27,702 bases of DNA. Origin: Flavobacterium sp. (GTDB lineage: Bacteria > Bacteroidota > Bacteroidia > Flavobacteriales > Flavobacteriaceae). Under the pieces are notes generated by a model, which was not told the DNA's origin, ran no database searches, and saw nothing but the letters and a program-made list of their open reading frames with translations. Position 1 is the stretch's first letter. Every line of letters begins with the position of its first letter. The DNA is taken from the NCBI RefSeq assembly GCF_030146175.1, contig NZ_JASLCE010000006.1, forward strand, positions 1-27,702, given 5' to 3'. Shown here in pieces: positions 6,917 through 15,236 of the stretch. The position numbers and the translations under genes are program-made.

Positions 6917-9112
6917 ATGGAAGTGCAACAATTTTATTACGACAACAAAATTGTAAAGAAATTCCTGTATGCCTCAATCGTTTTTGGGGTTGTGGGAATG
7001 CTCGTCGGGCTCCTTATTGCTACGATGTACCTGTTTCCGAATTTAACCGATGGAATCTCTTGGTTGAGTTACGGACGTTTAAGACCGTTACATACAAATG
7101 CCGTTATTTTCGCCTTTGTAGGTAATGCCATCTTTGCCGGGGTCTACTATTCTTTACAGCGATTATTAAAAACCAGAATGTACAGCGATGTACTGAGTAA
7201 CATCAATTTCTGGGGTTGGCAGTTAATTATCGTTGCCGCTGCCATATCATTACCATTAGGATATACAACATCTAAAGAATATGCAGAGCTGGAATGGCCC
7301 ATAGATATTGCCATTGCAATTATTTGGGTAGTATTTGGTATTAATATGATAATGACCATTTTGCGAAGAAGGGAGCGCCATTTATATGTCGCAATCTGGT
7401 TTTATCTGGCAACATTTGTGACCGTTGCAGTGCTGCATATCTTTAATAGTCTCGCATTACCGGTGAGCGCCATGAAAAGTTACTCGGTTTATGCCGGAGT
7501 TCAGGATGCACTGGTGCAATGGTGGTACGGACATAATGCGGTGGCATTTTTCCTAACCACACCATTCCTGGGACTGATGTACTATTTCGTTCCAAAAGCA
7601 GCAAATCGTCCGGTATATTCCTACCGCTTGTCTATCATCCACTTTTGGTCTTTAATTTTCCTATATATCTGGGCTGGTCCACACCACTTGTTGTACACGG
7701 CTTTACCGGATTGGGCACAAAATCTGGGTGTTGTTTTCTCTGTAATGCTAATTGCTCCTTCATGGGGAGGTATGATCAACGGATTACTAACACTAAGAGG
7801 AGTTTGGGATAAAGTACGAACCGAACCGGTTTTAAAATTCTTCGTCGTAGCGATCACCGGATACGGTATGGCAACATTCGAAGGGCCAATGTTATCCCTT
7901 AAAAATGTAAATGCCATTGCACACTTTACCGATTGGATCGTGGCACACGTACACGTTGGAGCTTTAGCCTGGAACGGTTTTATGACCTTCGGTATGATTT
8001 ACTGGCTAATCCCGCGTATGACCAAAACACAATTGTATTCGACCAAACTGGCCAATTTCCACTTCTGGATTGGAACACTAGGGATTATCTTATACGCTTT
8101 ACCACTATATGTAGCCGGGTTTGTTCAGGCGCAAATGTGGAAACAATTCAACCCGGACGGTTCACTGGTTTACGGTAACTTCCTGGAAACGGTAAAAGAA
8201 ATCATGCCAATGTATGCGATGAGAGCCGTTGGGGGAACCCTGTTCGTGATTGGTTTACTGGTACTGGTATACAATATTATTATGACCATTAAAGTAGGTC
8301 AGAAAATTGAAGACGAATTAGCGGAAGCACCGGAATTACAAAGAATTTCTAGCAGCCGATTAAAAGGTGAAAAATTCCACGGATGGTTGGAAAGAAAACC
8401 AATCCAGTTAACGGTTTTGGCAACCATTGCGATTCTAATCGGTGGTATTGTTCAAATCATCCCAACATTGGTGGTAAAATCGAATATCCCGACGATTACA
8501 AGTGTAAAACCCTATACACCACTGGAACTGGAAGGACGTGACCTGTATATCCGTGAGGGTTGTGTGGGCTGTCACTCTCAAATGGTTCGACCATTCCGTT
8601 CGGAAGTGGAACGTTACGGCGAATACTCCAAATCCGGAGAGTATGTTTACGATCACCCGTTCTTATGGGGATCCAAACGAACCGGTCCCGATTTGATGCG
8701 GGTAGGAGGAAAATATTCTGACAACTGGCACTTTAACCATATGTGGGACCCACAAAGTACCTCATCAGGATCCATCATGCCAGGTTATAAATGGCTGTTC
8801 GACAACAAACCGATGGACTATTCCAAAACGGAAGATAAAATGAGAGTCATGGTAAAACTGGGTGTTCCATATACCGATCAGGAAATTACCAATGCGCAGC
8901 AAAGTATTAAAGAACAGTCGCAAAAAATAGAAAAGAATTTACATGCCGATCCGGATTTTGTAAAAAGCTATGAGGAAAGTAAAAAGAATGCTGCGGCCAG
9001 AGGCGAAGCTTTTATACCTATGCACGACCGGGAAATTGTAGCCTTAATTGCCTACTTACAGCGTCTGGGAACAGATATTAAAGTTAAAGATGTAGCAGAA
9101 AACCAAAAATAA
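6917..9112 (+). CDS. ccoNO: Fused CcoN-CcoO, cbb3 cytochrome c oxidase subunits I/II
   Basis: 731 residues. Residues 1 to about 470 are CcoN, the multi-helix catalytic subunit: His59 (LRPLHTN) and His346 for low-spin haem b, His344 for haem b3 (AHVHVG), His206, His256 and His257 for CuB, and Tyr316 in GYGMATFEGP, the Tyr cross-linked to the CuB His in this family. A hinge leads to one anchor helix (about 495-520) and a CcoO monohaem cytochrome c domain with C549-x2-C552-H553. In Proteobacteria these are two genes; fusion is a feature of Bacteroidetes. The enzyme reduces O2 with high affinity and pumps protons. It is the core of the operon. Confidence 0.95.
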   Translation: MEVQQFYYDNKIVKKFLYASIVFGVVGMLVGLLIATMYLFPNLTDGISWLSYGRLRPLHTNAVIFAFVGNAIFAGVYYSLQRLLKTRMYSDVLSNINFWGWQLIIVAAAISLPLGYTTSKEYAELEWPIDIAIAIIWVVFGINMIMTILRRRERHLYVAIWFYLATFVTVAVLHIFNSLALPVSAMKSYSVYAGVQDALVQWWYGHNAVAFFLTTPFLGLMYYFVPKAANRPVYSYRLSIIHFWSLIFLYIWAGPHHLLYTALPDWAQNLGVVFSVMLIAPSWGGMINGLLTLRGVWDKVRTEPVLKFFVVAITGYGMATFEGPMLSLKNVNAIAHFTDWIVAHVHVGALAWNGFMTFGMIYWLIPRMTKTQLYSTKLANFHFWIGTLGIILYALPLYVAGFVQAQMWKQFNPDGSLVYGNFLETVKEIMPMYAMRAVGGTLFVIGLLVLVYNIIMTIKVGQKIEDELAEAPELQRISSSRLKGEKFHGWLERKPIQLTVLATIAILIGGIVQIIPTLVVKSNIPTITSVKPYTPLELEGRDLYIREGCVGCHSQMVRPFRSEVERYGEYSKSGEYVYDHPFLWGSKRTGPDLMRVGGKYSDNWHFNHMWDPQSTSSGSIMPGYKWLFDNKPMDYSKTEDKMRVMVKLGVPYTDQEITNAQQSIKEQSQKIEKNLHADPDFVKSYEESKKNAAARGEAFIPMHDREIVALIAYLQRLGTDIKVKDVAENQK

Positions 9113-9118
9113 TTTGTC

Positions 9119-9307
9119 ATGCTAAAATTCATCAAACACAATATGGAGACGATTTCAGGAATTGAAATCTATCCGATCATTTCACTACTTATCTTCTTCC
9201 TGTTTTTTATAGGGCTGTACGTTTGGGTATTTACTTATAAAAAAGAGAAAATCACCGAAATGAGTAATATCCCTTTTGAAGATCAGGATATGGCCAACAA
9301 TCAATAA
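9119..9307 (+). CDS. ccoQ: CcoQ/FixQ-like cbb3 oxidase subunit
   Basis: 62 residues with one membrane helix (about 19-41) ending VFTYKKEK, then a short polar tail. The pattern YPIISLLIFFLFFIGLYVWV followed by a positive stop is typical of the small CcoQ/FixQ subunit, which stabilises the complex. Assignment rests mainly on size, topology and position between ccoNO and ccoP. Confidence 0.85.
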   Translation: MLKFIKHNMETISGIEIYPIISLLIFFLFFIGLYVWVFTYKKEKITEMSNIPFEDQDMANNQ

Positions 9308-9318
9308 TTGTAAGAAAT

Positions 9319-10263
9319 ATGAAAAAGTATTTTCCAGTATATGTTCGAATTCCGGTTTTATTTGCCATCTTTTTTATGGCCATGGAATTCTTTATCGACT
9401 CCGGCGACAGACCCGCTTTTATCAAGTATCCTATAGTATCGCTAATCTTGTTATTGTTCCTTTTTGTATTGATAGCAATGGAAATTGTCTTAAAAGCGAC
9501 CAATAATATTCTAGATGCTTTGTTAACGGAAGAACAACGCAAACAAAAAGAAATCGAAGAAAATCTTCCGTTGGCTGAAACACCGTTTGTCAAAAATCTG
9601 ATGCAAAAACTGACGCGTTCCCGTAAAATGGAAGAAGAAGGCGAGTTGATGATGGATCACGATTACGACGGTATCAAAGAGTTGGACAACGTATTGCCGC
9701 CATGGTGGGTGTACCTGTTCTATGCCTGTATCGCTTTCGCCTTTATTTATCTGGTAAAATTCCATATCCTGGGCTATGACGATCAGACTGCGGAATTTGA
9801 AAAAGAAATGGCTGAAGCCAAAATAGCGGTGGAAGAATACAAAAAAACGGCACCGGATTTAATGGATAAGGAAAAAGTAACACAACTTACAGATGCTACT
9901 TCACTGGCTGCGGGTAAAGCAATCTTTGAAACCAATTGTATCGCTTGTCACCGAAATGATGGAGGTGGTGGTATCGGACCGAATTTAACCGACGATCACT
10001 GGATCCTTGGTGGTGGAATCAAAAATGTGTTCAATACCATTATGGAAGGTGGACGTGACGGAAAAGGAATGGTATCGTGGAAAGCGATTATCAAACCATC
10101 CGATATTCAGAAAGTGGCCAGTTATGTGTTGAGTCTGCAAGGTTCCAATCCAAAAGATGGGAAAGCACCGGAAGGTGATGTTTGGAAAGACGACAGTGCT
10201 CCGGCTACCGACGCTGCCAAACCGGCTGACAGTCTTCAAACGGCTGCTGTAACCCTAAAATAA
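9319..10263 (+). CDS. ccoP: CcoP, cbb3 oxidase cytochrome c subunit (single haem)
   Basis: 314 residues: two N-terminal membrane helices (about 8-25 and 35-57), a cytoplasmic loop, the CcoP N-terminal domain signature (LDNVLPPWWVYLFY, about 121-134) within a third helix, then a periplasmic cytochrome c domain with C207-x2-C210-H211 and a likely axial Met in GKGMVSW. The C-terminal tail is Ala/Pro/Asp-rich and low in complexity. Only one CxxCH is present, while the classic proteobacterial CcoP has two. It hands electrons to CcoO in the same complex. Confidence 0.92.
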   Translation: MKKYFPVYVRIPVLFAIFFMAMEFFIDSGDRPAFIKYPIVSLILLLFLFVLIAMEIVLKATNNILDALLTEEQRKQKEIEENLPLAETPFVKNLMQKLTRSRKMEEEGELMMDHDYDGIKELDNVLPPWWVYLFYACIAFAFIYLVKFHILGYDDQTAEFEKEMAEAKIAVEEYKKTAPDLMDKEKVTQLTDATSLAAGKAIFETNCIACHRNDGGGGIGPNLTDDHWILGGGIKNVFNTIMEGGRDGKGMVSWKAIIKPSDIQKVASYVLSLQGSNPKDGKAPEGDVWKDDSAPATDAAKPADSLQTAAVTLK

Positions 10264-10269
10264 AACAAC

Positions 10270-10294
10270 ACCTCAGGGTTCATAACCCTGAGGT
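10270..10294 (+). other. Perfect hairpin between ccoP and ccoG
   Basis: ACCTCAGGGTT and AACCCTGAGGT form an 11-bp perfect stem around the loop CAT. No T tract follows, so it is not a standard terminator. It ends exactly 15 nt before the ccoG start codon. It could set mRNA stability or ccoG translation, or be a dispersed repeat. Confidence 0.75.
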
Positions 10295-10309
10295 CAAATC
10301 AAAAATATC

Positions 10310-11728
10310 ATGTCTAGTTTACCCGATGAAAGTTTTAGAGATAGTATCGGAACTATCGATAAAGAAGGTAAAAGAGCTTGGGTTTTCCCTAAAATTCCAA
10401 AAGGAAAATTCTACGAAAAAAGAAAGCTGGTCAGCTATTTTCTGTTAGCCTTCTTGTTTTCGGCCCCTTTTATTAAAATTAACGGAAATCAGTTTCTGTT
10501 ATTTAATGTGTTGGATCGGAAGTTTAATTTTTTTGGATTTCCATTCTGGCCACAGGATTTCCACCTGGTGGTGATTTCCATGATCGTTGGCGTTGTATTC
10601 GTAACCTTGTTTACCGTTGCCTTCGGACGTATTTTTTGTGGATGGATTTGTCCGCAGACCATTTTTATGGAAATGGTTTTCCGACGAATCGAATTCTGGA
10701 TCGATGGCGACAGAGGGGCACAAATGCGTCTGGCCAAACAAGAGTGGAATGCCGAAAAAATACGAAAAAGAGTTACCAAATGGATCGTGTTCTTTATCAT
10801 ATCGTTTTTAATTGCCAATGTATTTCTGGCCTATCTGGTTGGAAGTGACCACGTACTCGAAATGGTAAAAGAAGGGCCGTTTCACAATACAAATACATTG
10901 ATTGCCTTGCTGATTTTTACAGCAGTGTTCTATTTTGTTTTTGTATCATTCCGGGAACAGGTTTGTATCATTGCTTGTCCTTACGGGCGTTTACAGGGCG
11001 TGTTATTGGATAATAAGTCAATTGTTGTGGCCTACGATCATGTGAGAGGAGAAGGTGAAAACGGAAGAGCCAAATTCCGTAAAAATGAAGACCGATCCCA
11101 AGTCGGAAAAGGCGATTGTATCGATTGCCGACAATGTGTAAACGTATGTCCAACAGGAATCGATATCCGAAACGGAACGCAATTGGAATGTATCAATTGT
11201 ACCGCTTGTATTGACGAATGTGATCACATCATGGAAAGTGTCAACCTGCAAAAAGGATTGATTCGCTATGCATCCGAAGATGAAATTGTAAAAAAAGAAA
11301 AATTCGTCTTTACGGCGCGAATGAAAGGTTATGTATCCGTTCTGATAATATTAACCGGTGTTTTTATTGGAATGTTATTCCTGAGAAACGAAGTAGAAGC
11401 CACCGTATTGCGATTACCGGGACAATTGTACGAACGAAAAGGGGAAAACATTAGCAATGTGTTTACCTATAAAATCGTCAATAAAACCGTAAAAGATTTT
11501 AATAAGGTTCACTTTAAATTAGTAGATCCTAAAGGAAAAATTATAGTAGTGGGAAAACCACAGTTCCAGATTAAAAAAGAAGGAATGGCTCAGGGAACAT
11601 TGTTTATCGAGATCCATCCGGCTTTTCTAAAAGGAGATAAAACCAAAATAACGATTGAAGTCTATGACGGAGACGTATTGATTGAAACTACAACGACCAA
11701 TTTTTTAGGTCCGCGGAGTTTTAACTAA
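10310..11728 (+). CDS. ccoG: CcoG (RdxA/FixG), cbb3 oxidase accessory ferredoxin protein
   Basis: 472 residues: membrane helices, a polyferredoxin-like CGWICPQ motif (about 108-114) and IACPYGR, then a double [4Fe-4S] ferredoxin domain with C270, C273, C276, C280 and C294, C297, C300, C304, a further helix (about 339-360) and a C-terminal Ig-like FixG domain. CcoG is reported as a Cu(II) reductase feeding Cu(I) into cbb3 assembly. The gene is in the cco operon after ccoP, as in many bacteria. Confidence 0.94.
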   Translation: MSSLPDESFRDSIGTIDKEGKRAWVFPKIPKGKFYEKRKLVSYFLLAFLFSAPFIKINGNQFLLFNVLDRKFNFFGFPFWPQDFHLVVISMIVGVVFVTLFTVAFGRIFCGWICPQTIFMEMVFRRIEFWIDGDRGAQMRLAKQEWNAEKIRKRVTKWIVFFIISFLIANVFLAYLVGSDHVLEMVKEGPFHNTNTLIALLIFTAVFYFVFVSFREQVCIIACPYGRLQGVLLDNKSIVVAYDHVRGEGENGRAKFRKNEDRSQVGKGDCIDCRQCVNVCPTGIDIRNGTQLECINCTACIDECDHIMESVNLQKGLIRYASEDEIVKKEKFVFTARMKGYVSVLIILTGVFIGMLFLRNEVEATVLRLPGQLYERKGENISNVFTYKIVNKTVKDFNKVHFKLVDPKGKIIVVGKPQFQIKKEGMAQGTLFIEIHPAFLKGDKTKITIEVYDGDVLIETTTTNFLGPRSFN

Positions 11729-11762
11729 AGAATCGTTTATAAACCCTTAAAAAAAACGCACC

Positions 11763-12209
11763 ATGAAAGTAAATTGGGGAACCAGCATCGTAATCGCTTT
11801 CGGATTGTTTATCACTTTTATCATGTACTTCGTATTTAAAGTACAGTCTGATAAAAATTATGATCACGAAATGGTTACAGAAGAATATTATAAAAAAGAA
11901 ATGAGCTTTCAACAACAGCTCGATAAAGAACAAAATGCGGCCGACTTAACCGAAAAAGTGACAGTCTCCGCAACACCAGAAGGTATTATGATTGCTTTTC
12001 CGGCAAGTTTCAATAAAGACAAAATCAAAGGAAAAGTGTCCCTTTACAGACCGTCCAACCAGAAACTGGACTTCGAAGTTCCGATTTCGTTGTCTGCTTC
12101 AAATTTGCTCATACCTAAAACAAATTTGGTGGACGGTCGCTGGGACATTGCTATCGATTGGGAATACGAAGGAAAAGCCTATTTAAACAAGTTAGTAGTC
12201 AATTTGTAA
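11763..12209 (+). CDS. ccoH: CcoH/FixH family protein
   Basis: 148 residues: one N-terminal membrane helix (about 4-26), a short Y-D-H-E-M...EEYYKKEM linker, and a periplasmic beta-rich FixH domain that ends in VDGRWDIAIDWEYEGKAY. CcoH stays bound to the oxidase and is needed for its assembly or stability. It follows ccoG by 34 bases within the operon. Confidence 0.9.
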   Translation: MKVNWGTSIVIAFGLFITFIMYFVFKVQSDKNYDHEMVTEEYYKKEMSFQQQLDKEQNAADLTEKVTVSATPEGIMIAFPASFNKDKIKGKVSLYRPSNQKLDFEVPISLSASNLLIPKTNLVDGRWDIAIDWEYEGKAYLNKLVVNL

Positions 12210-12211
12210 TT

Positions 12212-12273
12212 TTTGGTTTGTAGTCAGGAGGTTTTTTAATAGTTTTTTGGTTGTCTTCTGGCTACAAACTAAA
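12212..12273 (+). other. Long imperfect hairpin between ccoH and the TauE/SafE gene
   Basis: Arms 12212-12231 and 12254-12273 pair over 20 bp in plus-strand RNA with 16 Watson-Crick and 4 G-U pairs and no bulge; the 22-nt loop is U-rich. On the opposite strand the four wobbles would be A-C mismatches, so the fold favours the operon's own transcript. It ends 15 nt before the next start codon, the same gap as the ccoP/ccoG hairpin. Confidence 0.65.
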
Positions 12274-12288
12274 TTAATCCGGAATGGT

Positions 12289-12990
12289 ATGTTGCTTTCT
12301 GCATTTATATTCGGTTTGGTAAGTAGTTTGCACTGCATCGGTATGTGTGGTCCTATTGCCATGATGTTACCGGTAGACCAACACAATCCCGCAAAAAAAG
12401 TCATTCAGATATTGTTGTACCATAGTGGTCGCTTAACGGCCTATGCGGCATTGGGATTAGTTTTCGGAATTGTAGGAAAAGGTCTTTATCTGGCCGGACT
12501 ACAACAACAAATGTCTATCACAGCCGGAATACTTATGATTATAGTCGTTCTCGTTCCGGAGAAAATCCTCGCGCGCTATAATTTTTCAAAACCGGTTTAT
12601 CGCATGCTTTCCAAAATCAAAAGTAGTTTAGGAAATCAGTTTAAAAAGAAAAGTTATAAAGCACTTTTTACAATAGGATTATTAAACGGATTGCTGCCTT
12701 GTGGATTGGTATATGCTGCTTTGTTCGGTGCCATTGCCATGCAAAGCGAATCACTCGGAGTAGTATACATGCTACTTTACGGATTGGGAACAGTCCCAAT
12801 GATGAGTACGGTTGTATATGCATCCAATTGGATAAGTCAGCCAATACGGAACAAAATAGGTAAAATTATTCCTTATGTAGCCGTATGTATCGGTATGCTA
12901 TTTATATTAAGAGGACTTGGACTTGGAATTCCGTATGTTTCTCCAAGTAATATGAGTCTTTTTGTTAGAGGTGAAGCGCATTGCGGCTAA
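12289..12990 (+). CDS. TauE/SafE-type (DsbD_2) membrane protein of the cbb3 cluster
   Basis: 233 residues with about six membrane helices. The N-terminal SSLHCIGMCGP motif (His15, Cys16, Cys20) and an internal GLLPCGLVYAAL are hallmarks of the DsbD_2 branch often labelled sulfite exporter TauE/SafE. Members of this branch recur beside cco genes and are suspected of copper handling or thiol transfer in oxidase biogenesis; the substrate is not known from sequence. The ATG at 12289 is chosen because the longer frame would use TTG at 12247 inside the hairpin and add 14 non-conserved residues. The stop overlaps the convergent gene by 4 bases. Confidence 0.85.
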   Translation: MLLSAFIFGLVSSLHCIGMCGPIAMMLPVDQHNPAKKVIQILLYHSGRLTAYAALGLVFGIVGKGLYLAGLQQQMSITAGILMIIVVLVPEKILARYNFSKPVYRMLSKIKSSLGNQFKKKSYKALFTIGLLNGLLPCGLVYAALFGAIAMQSESLGVVYMLLYGLGTVPMMSTVVYASNWISQPIRNKIGKIIPYVAVCIGMLFILRGLGLGIPYVSPSNMSLFVRGEAHCG

Positions 12991-13562
12991 GAAACCAAAG
13001 CTTTTCGGACTTGTTTTCGCAATTCCGGGATAACCTCTTCTTCAAACCAGGGATTCTTTTTTTGCCAGATCCGGTTGCGCGGTGAAGGATGAACTAAAGG
13101 AAAATAATCCGGTAAAAAATCGCGATAATGCGACACATTCTCTGTCAGCGTTCGATAGGAGCGCTCCTTAAGATAGTACGACTGAGCATATGATCCGATC
13201 AACAAAATAAGTTTTATATCCGTAAGTGCCGTAAGAAGCTGCGGATGCCAGGTTGGAGCACATTCCGGTCTTGGTGGTAAATCGCCCGATTTGCCCGTAC
13301 CCGGAAAACAAAAGCCCATTGGAACGATACCAAATAATGACGGATCATAAAATTCTGCCGGTGCTACAGCTAACCAACGTCTTAATTCTTCTCCACTAGC
13401 ATCATTCCATGGAATTCCGCTATCATGCGCCTTTCTTCCGGGGGCCTGTCCGATAATTAAAATCCGGGAGGTGTCGGAAAATGAAAGGATGGGCTTGGGT
13501 GGATACGGTAATGATGCCTGGCATATTGTACAGTTAGTAATTCTATTTAATAGCGAATCCAT
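12987..13562 (-). CDS. Uracil-DNA glycosylase family protein, probable Fe-S type
   Basis: 191 residues. The glycosylase superfamily motifs are visible: GQAPGRKAHDSG (38-49) with the extended PWNDASG that follows, and HPSPRN near 157-162. Cysteines C11-x2-C14 and C85-x15-C101 match the four [4Fe-4S] ligands of family 4-like uracil-DNA glycosylases. It should remove uracil or other deaminated bases from DNA, but could differ in substrate. It converges on the cco operon (4-base overlap of stop codons, CTAA) and is not functionally linked to it. Confidence 0.8.
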   Translation of the reverse strand: MDSLLNRITNCTICQASLPYPPKPILSFSDTSRILIIGQAPGRKAHDSGIPWNDASGEELRRWLAVAPAEFYDPSLFGIVPMGFCFPGTGKSGDLPPRPECAPTWHPQLLTALTDIKLILLIGSYAQSYYLKERSYRTLTENVSHYRDFLPDYFPLVHPSPRNRIWQKKNPWFEEEVIPELRKQVRKALVS

Positions 13563-13683
13563 AATAATTGAAATTTAGATCGGAGTGCATTACTGTATAA
13601 AAGTACTATTTCTAACCGTATTTTGATTGAATGAAAGTTATATCGAATCCAAACTTTTAAAAATTTGGAGTAATGGAAAGACA

Positions 13684-13704
13684 AAAGCCGGAAATACCGG
13701 CTTT
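13684..13704 (-). terminator. Terminator of hemN
   Basis: AAAGCCGG and CCGGCTTT form an 8-bp stem with a 5-base loop. On the minus strand it is followed by a T-rich run (TTTTGTCTTT counting the stem end), 37 bases beyond the hemN stop. Confidence 0.7.
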
Positions 13705-13740
13705 AGAGACTTTATTTTAGCGACGAATACTATAACGTTT

Positions 13741-15102
13741 TTAAATGGTCATGGAAAATAATTGCGTTTCGGGTGCTTTTCGTTTTAAACGCAAATCAAA
13801 AGCCATACATATATTGCGAACAAACGGTTTCCCTTTTTCGGTAACGGTAATACCGTCATCGGTGATTTTTAATAATCCGTCTTTTTCTATTTCCTGTAAA
13901 GAGGCGATGATACGCTCTTGTTCCGGAAATTGTTCTTCATTGTCCCATTTGGTCTGAAACCGGCACATCAGATTTAAAATATGACGACGAATGATCAAAT
14001 CTTCATGAGTTAGAATATGACCTTTAAAAACAGCCAGTTCGTTTTTTTCCAGACGGGCATAATAGTCTTCCAGTGTTTTCTCATTTTGAGCAAAAGCATA
14101 CCAGCTATCACTAATGGACGATACGCCTAATCCAATCATCAACTGTGTTTTGGAAGAAGTATACCCCATAAAATTGCGATGCAGTTTTCCGTTTTGAAAC
14201 GCATCATACATAGTATCGTCTTCAATCGCAAAATGATCCATACCGATTTCATAAAAACCGTTTTTTTCCAGCATCATTTTCCCGACCTCATAAAGTTGTC
14301 TTTTTTTCTGATCTTTCGGTACATCTTCATCTTTAAAACCGCGTTGCCCGTTTCCTTTAATCCACGGTACATGAGCATAACTATAAAACGCCAGTCGATG
14401 AGGTGCCAGTGATTTTGTTTTTTCGATCGTGTCGATCACATCTTCCAGTTTTTGAAATGGCAAACCAAATACCAGATCGTGTGAAATAGAAGTATAGCCG
14501 ATTTCTTTGGCCCAAAAAGTTACTTTGGCCACATTATGGAACGATTGTTCGCGATGGATCGCTTTCTGAACGGCAGGACTGTAATCCTGAACACCAAAAC
14601 TTACCCGGCGAAATCCCAGTTCATAAAGCTTTACAAGATGTGCCCGGGTTGTATTGTTGGGATGTCCTTCAAAGCTGAATTCGTAGTTATCCATACGGTT
14701 GGCACGACTCAAAATTCCATTGATCAAAAGTTCAAGGTTTTCTGGAGAAAAAAAGGTAGGTGTACCACCGCCCAAATGGATTTCCCGGATATTCGGTGTT
14801 TCCGGAAAGGTATCGCAATACAATGCCCATTCCTTTAAAACGGCCTGAATATAGGTGTCTTCAACATCATGACGTTTGGTAATCCGTTTGTGACATCCGC
14901 AAAAAGTACACAGACTTTCGCAAAACGGTAGATGAATATAAAGACTAATGCCTTCGGAAGTATTGCTCTCCCGGAACGAACGGATATACGTATCGCGCCA
15001 TGCCGCAACAGAAAACTGCGAATCGTCCCAATACGGAACCGTTGGATAGCTTGTATAGCGCGGTCCGGGAACATTATATTTTTGAACTAGTGAAATTGCC
15101 AT
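13741..15102 (-). CDS. hemN: Oxygen-independent coproporphyrinogen III oxidase
   Basis: 453 residues, close to the length of E. coli HemN. The radical SAM cluster motif is C61-x3-C65-x2-C68 followed by Gly-Cys70 (PFCESLCTFCGC), and the N-terminal PRYTSYP and GGGTPTF SAM-binding motif are present, so it is true HemN rather than the HemW-like paralogue. It makes protoporphyrinogen IX precursors without O2, supplying haem when the cbb3 oxidase is in use. A perfect FNR-type palindrome and a TAATTTTG -7 element lie directly upstream. Confidence 0.95.
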   Translation of the reverse strand: MAISLVQKYNVPGPRYTSYPTVPYWDDSQFSVAAWRDTYIRSFRESNTSEGISLYIHLPFCESLCTFCGCHKRITKRHDVEDTYIQAVLKEWALYCDTFPETPNIREIHLGGGTPTFFSPENLELLINGILSRANRMDNYEFSFEGHPNNTTRAHLVKLYELGFRRVSFGVQDYSPAVQKAIHREQSFHNVAKVTFWAKEIGYTSISHDLVFGLPFQKLEDVIDTIEKTKSLAPHRLAFYSYAHVPWIKGNGQRGFKDEDVPKDQKKRQLYEVGKMMLEKNGFYEIGMDHFAIEDDTMYDAFQNGKLHRNFMGYTSSKTQLMIGLGVSSISDSWYAFAQNEKTLEDYYARLEKNELAVFKGHILTHEDLIIRRHILNLMCRFQTKWDNEEQFPEQERIIASLQEIEKDGLLKITDDGITVTEKGKPFVRNICMAFDLRLKRKAPETQLFSMTI

Positions 15103-15127
15103 AACCTAAAACTGAATTTTCAACAAA

Positions 15128-15135
15128 CAAAATTA
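15128..15135 (-). promoter_or_regulatory. -7 element of putative hemN promoter
   Basis: On the minus strand it reads TAATTTTG, identical to the cco operon -7 element, 25 bases before the hemN ATG. It starts 36 bp downstream of the start of the operator at 15171-15158. Confidence 0.7.
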
Positions 15136-15157
15136 AATTATAGGGCTTCAAAAAAAA

Positions 15158-15171
15158 ATGATATTTATCAT
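15158..15171. promoter_or_regulatory. FNR-type operator between hemN and the rhodanese gene
   Basis: ATGATATTTATCAT is a palindrome of 5-base arms around ATTT, and its reverse complement is identical to the inner 14 bases of the cco operon site. Spacing to the hemN -7 element equals that at ccoS and ccoI. On the rhodanese side no TAnnTTTG lies at the matching distance, so hemN is the likely target. Confidence 0.85.
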
Positions 15172-15236
15172 ACGAAAACATTGGCAGACGATTACAGACA
15201 TTTTTTGTACTTTTAGGCCTTTAATATTGGACGATT

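Noticed and set aside
12247..12288. A 14-codon N-terminal extension of the TauE/SafE gene from TTG
   Set aside because: It would start inside the hairpin loop, its residues are not membrane-like or family-like, and ATG 12289 starts right before the first helix.
15194..15215. Rhodanese promoter driven by the FNR-type site at 15158
   Set aside because: No TAnnTTTG at the 36-bp distance; the nearest candidate TACTTTTA at 15208 has a mismatch and wrong spacing, so hemN is the better target.
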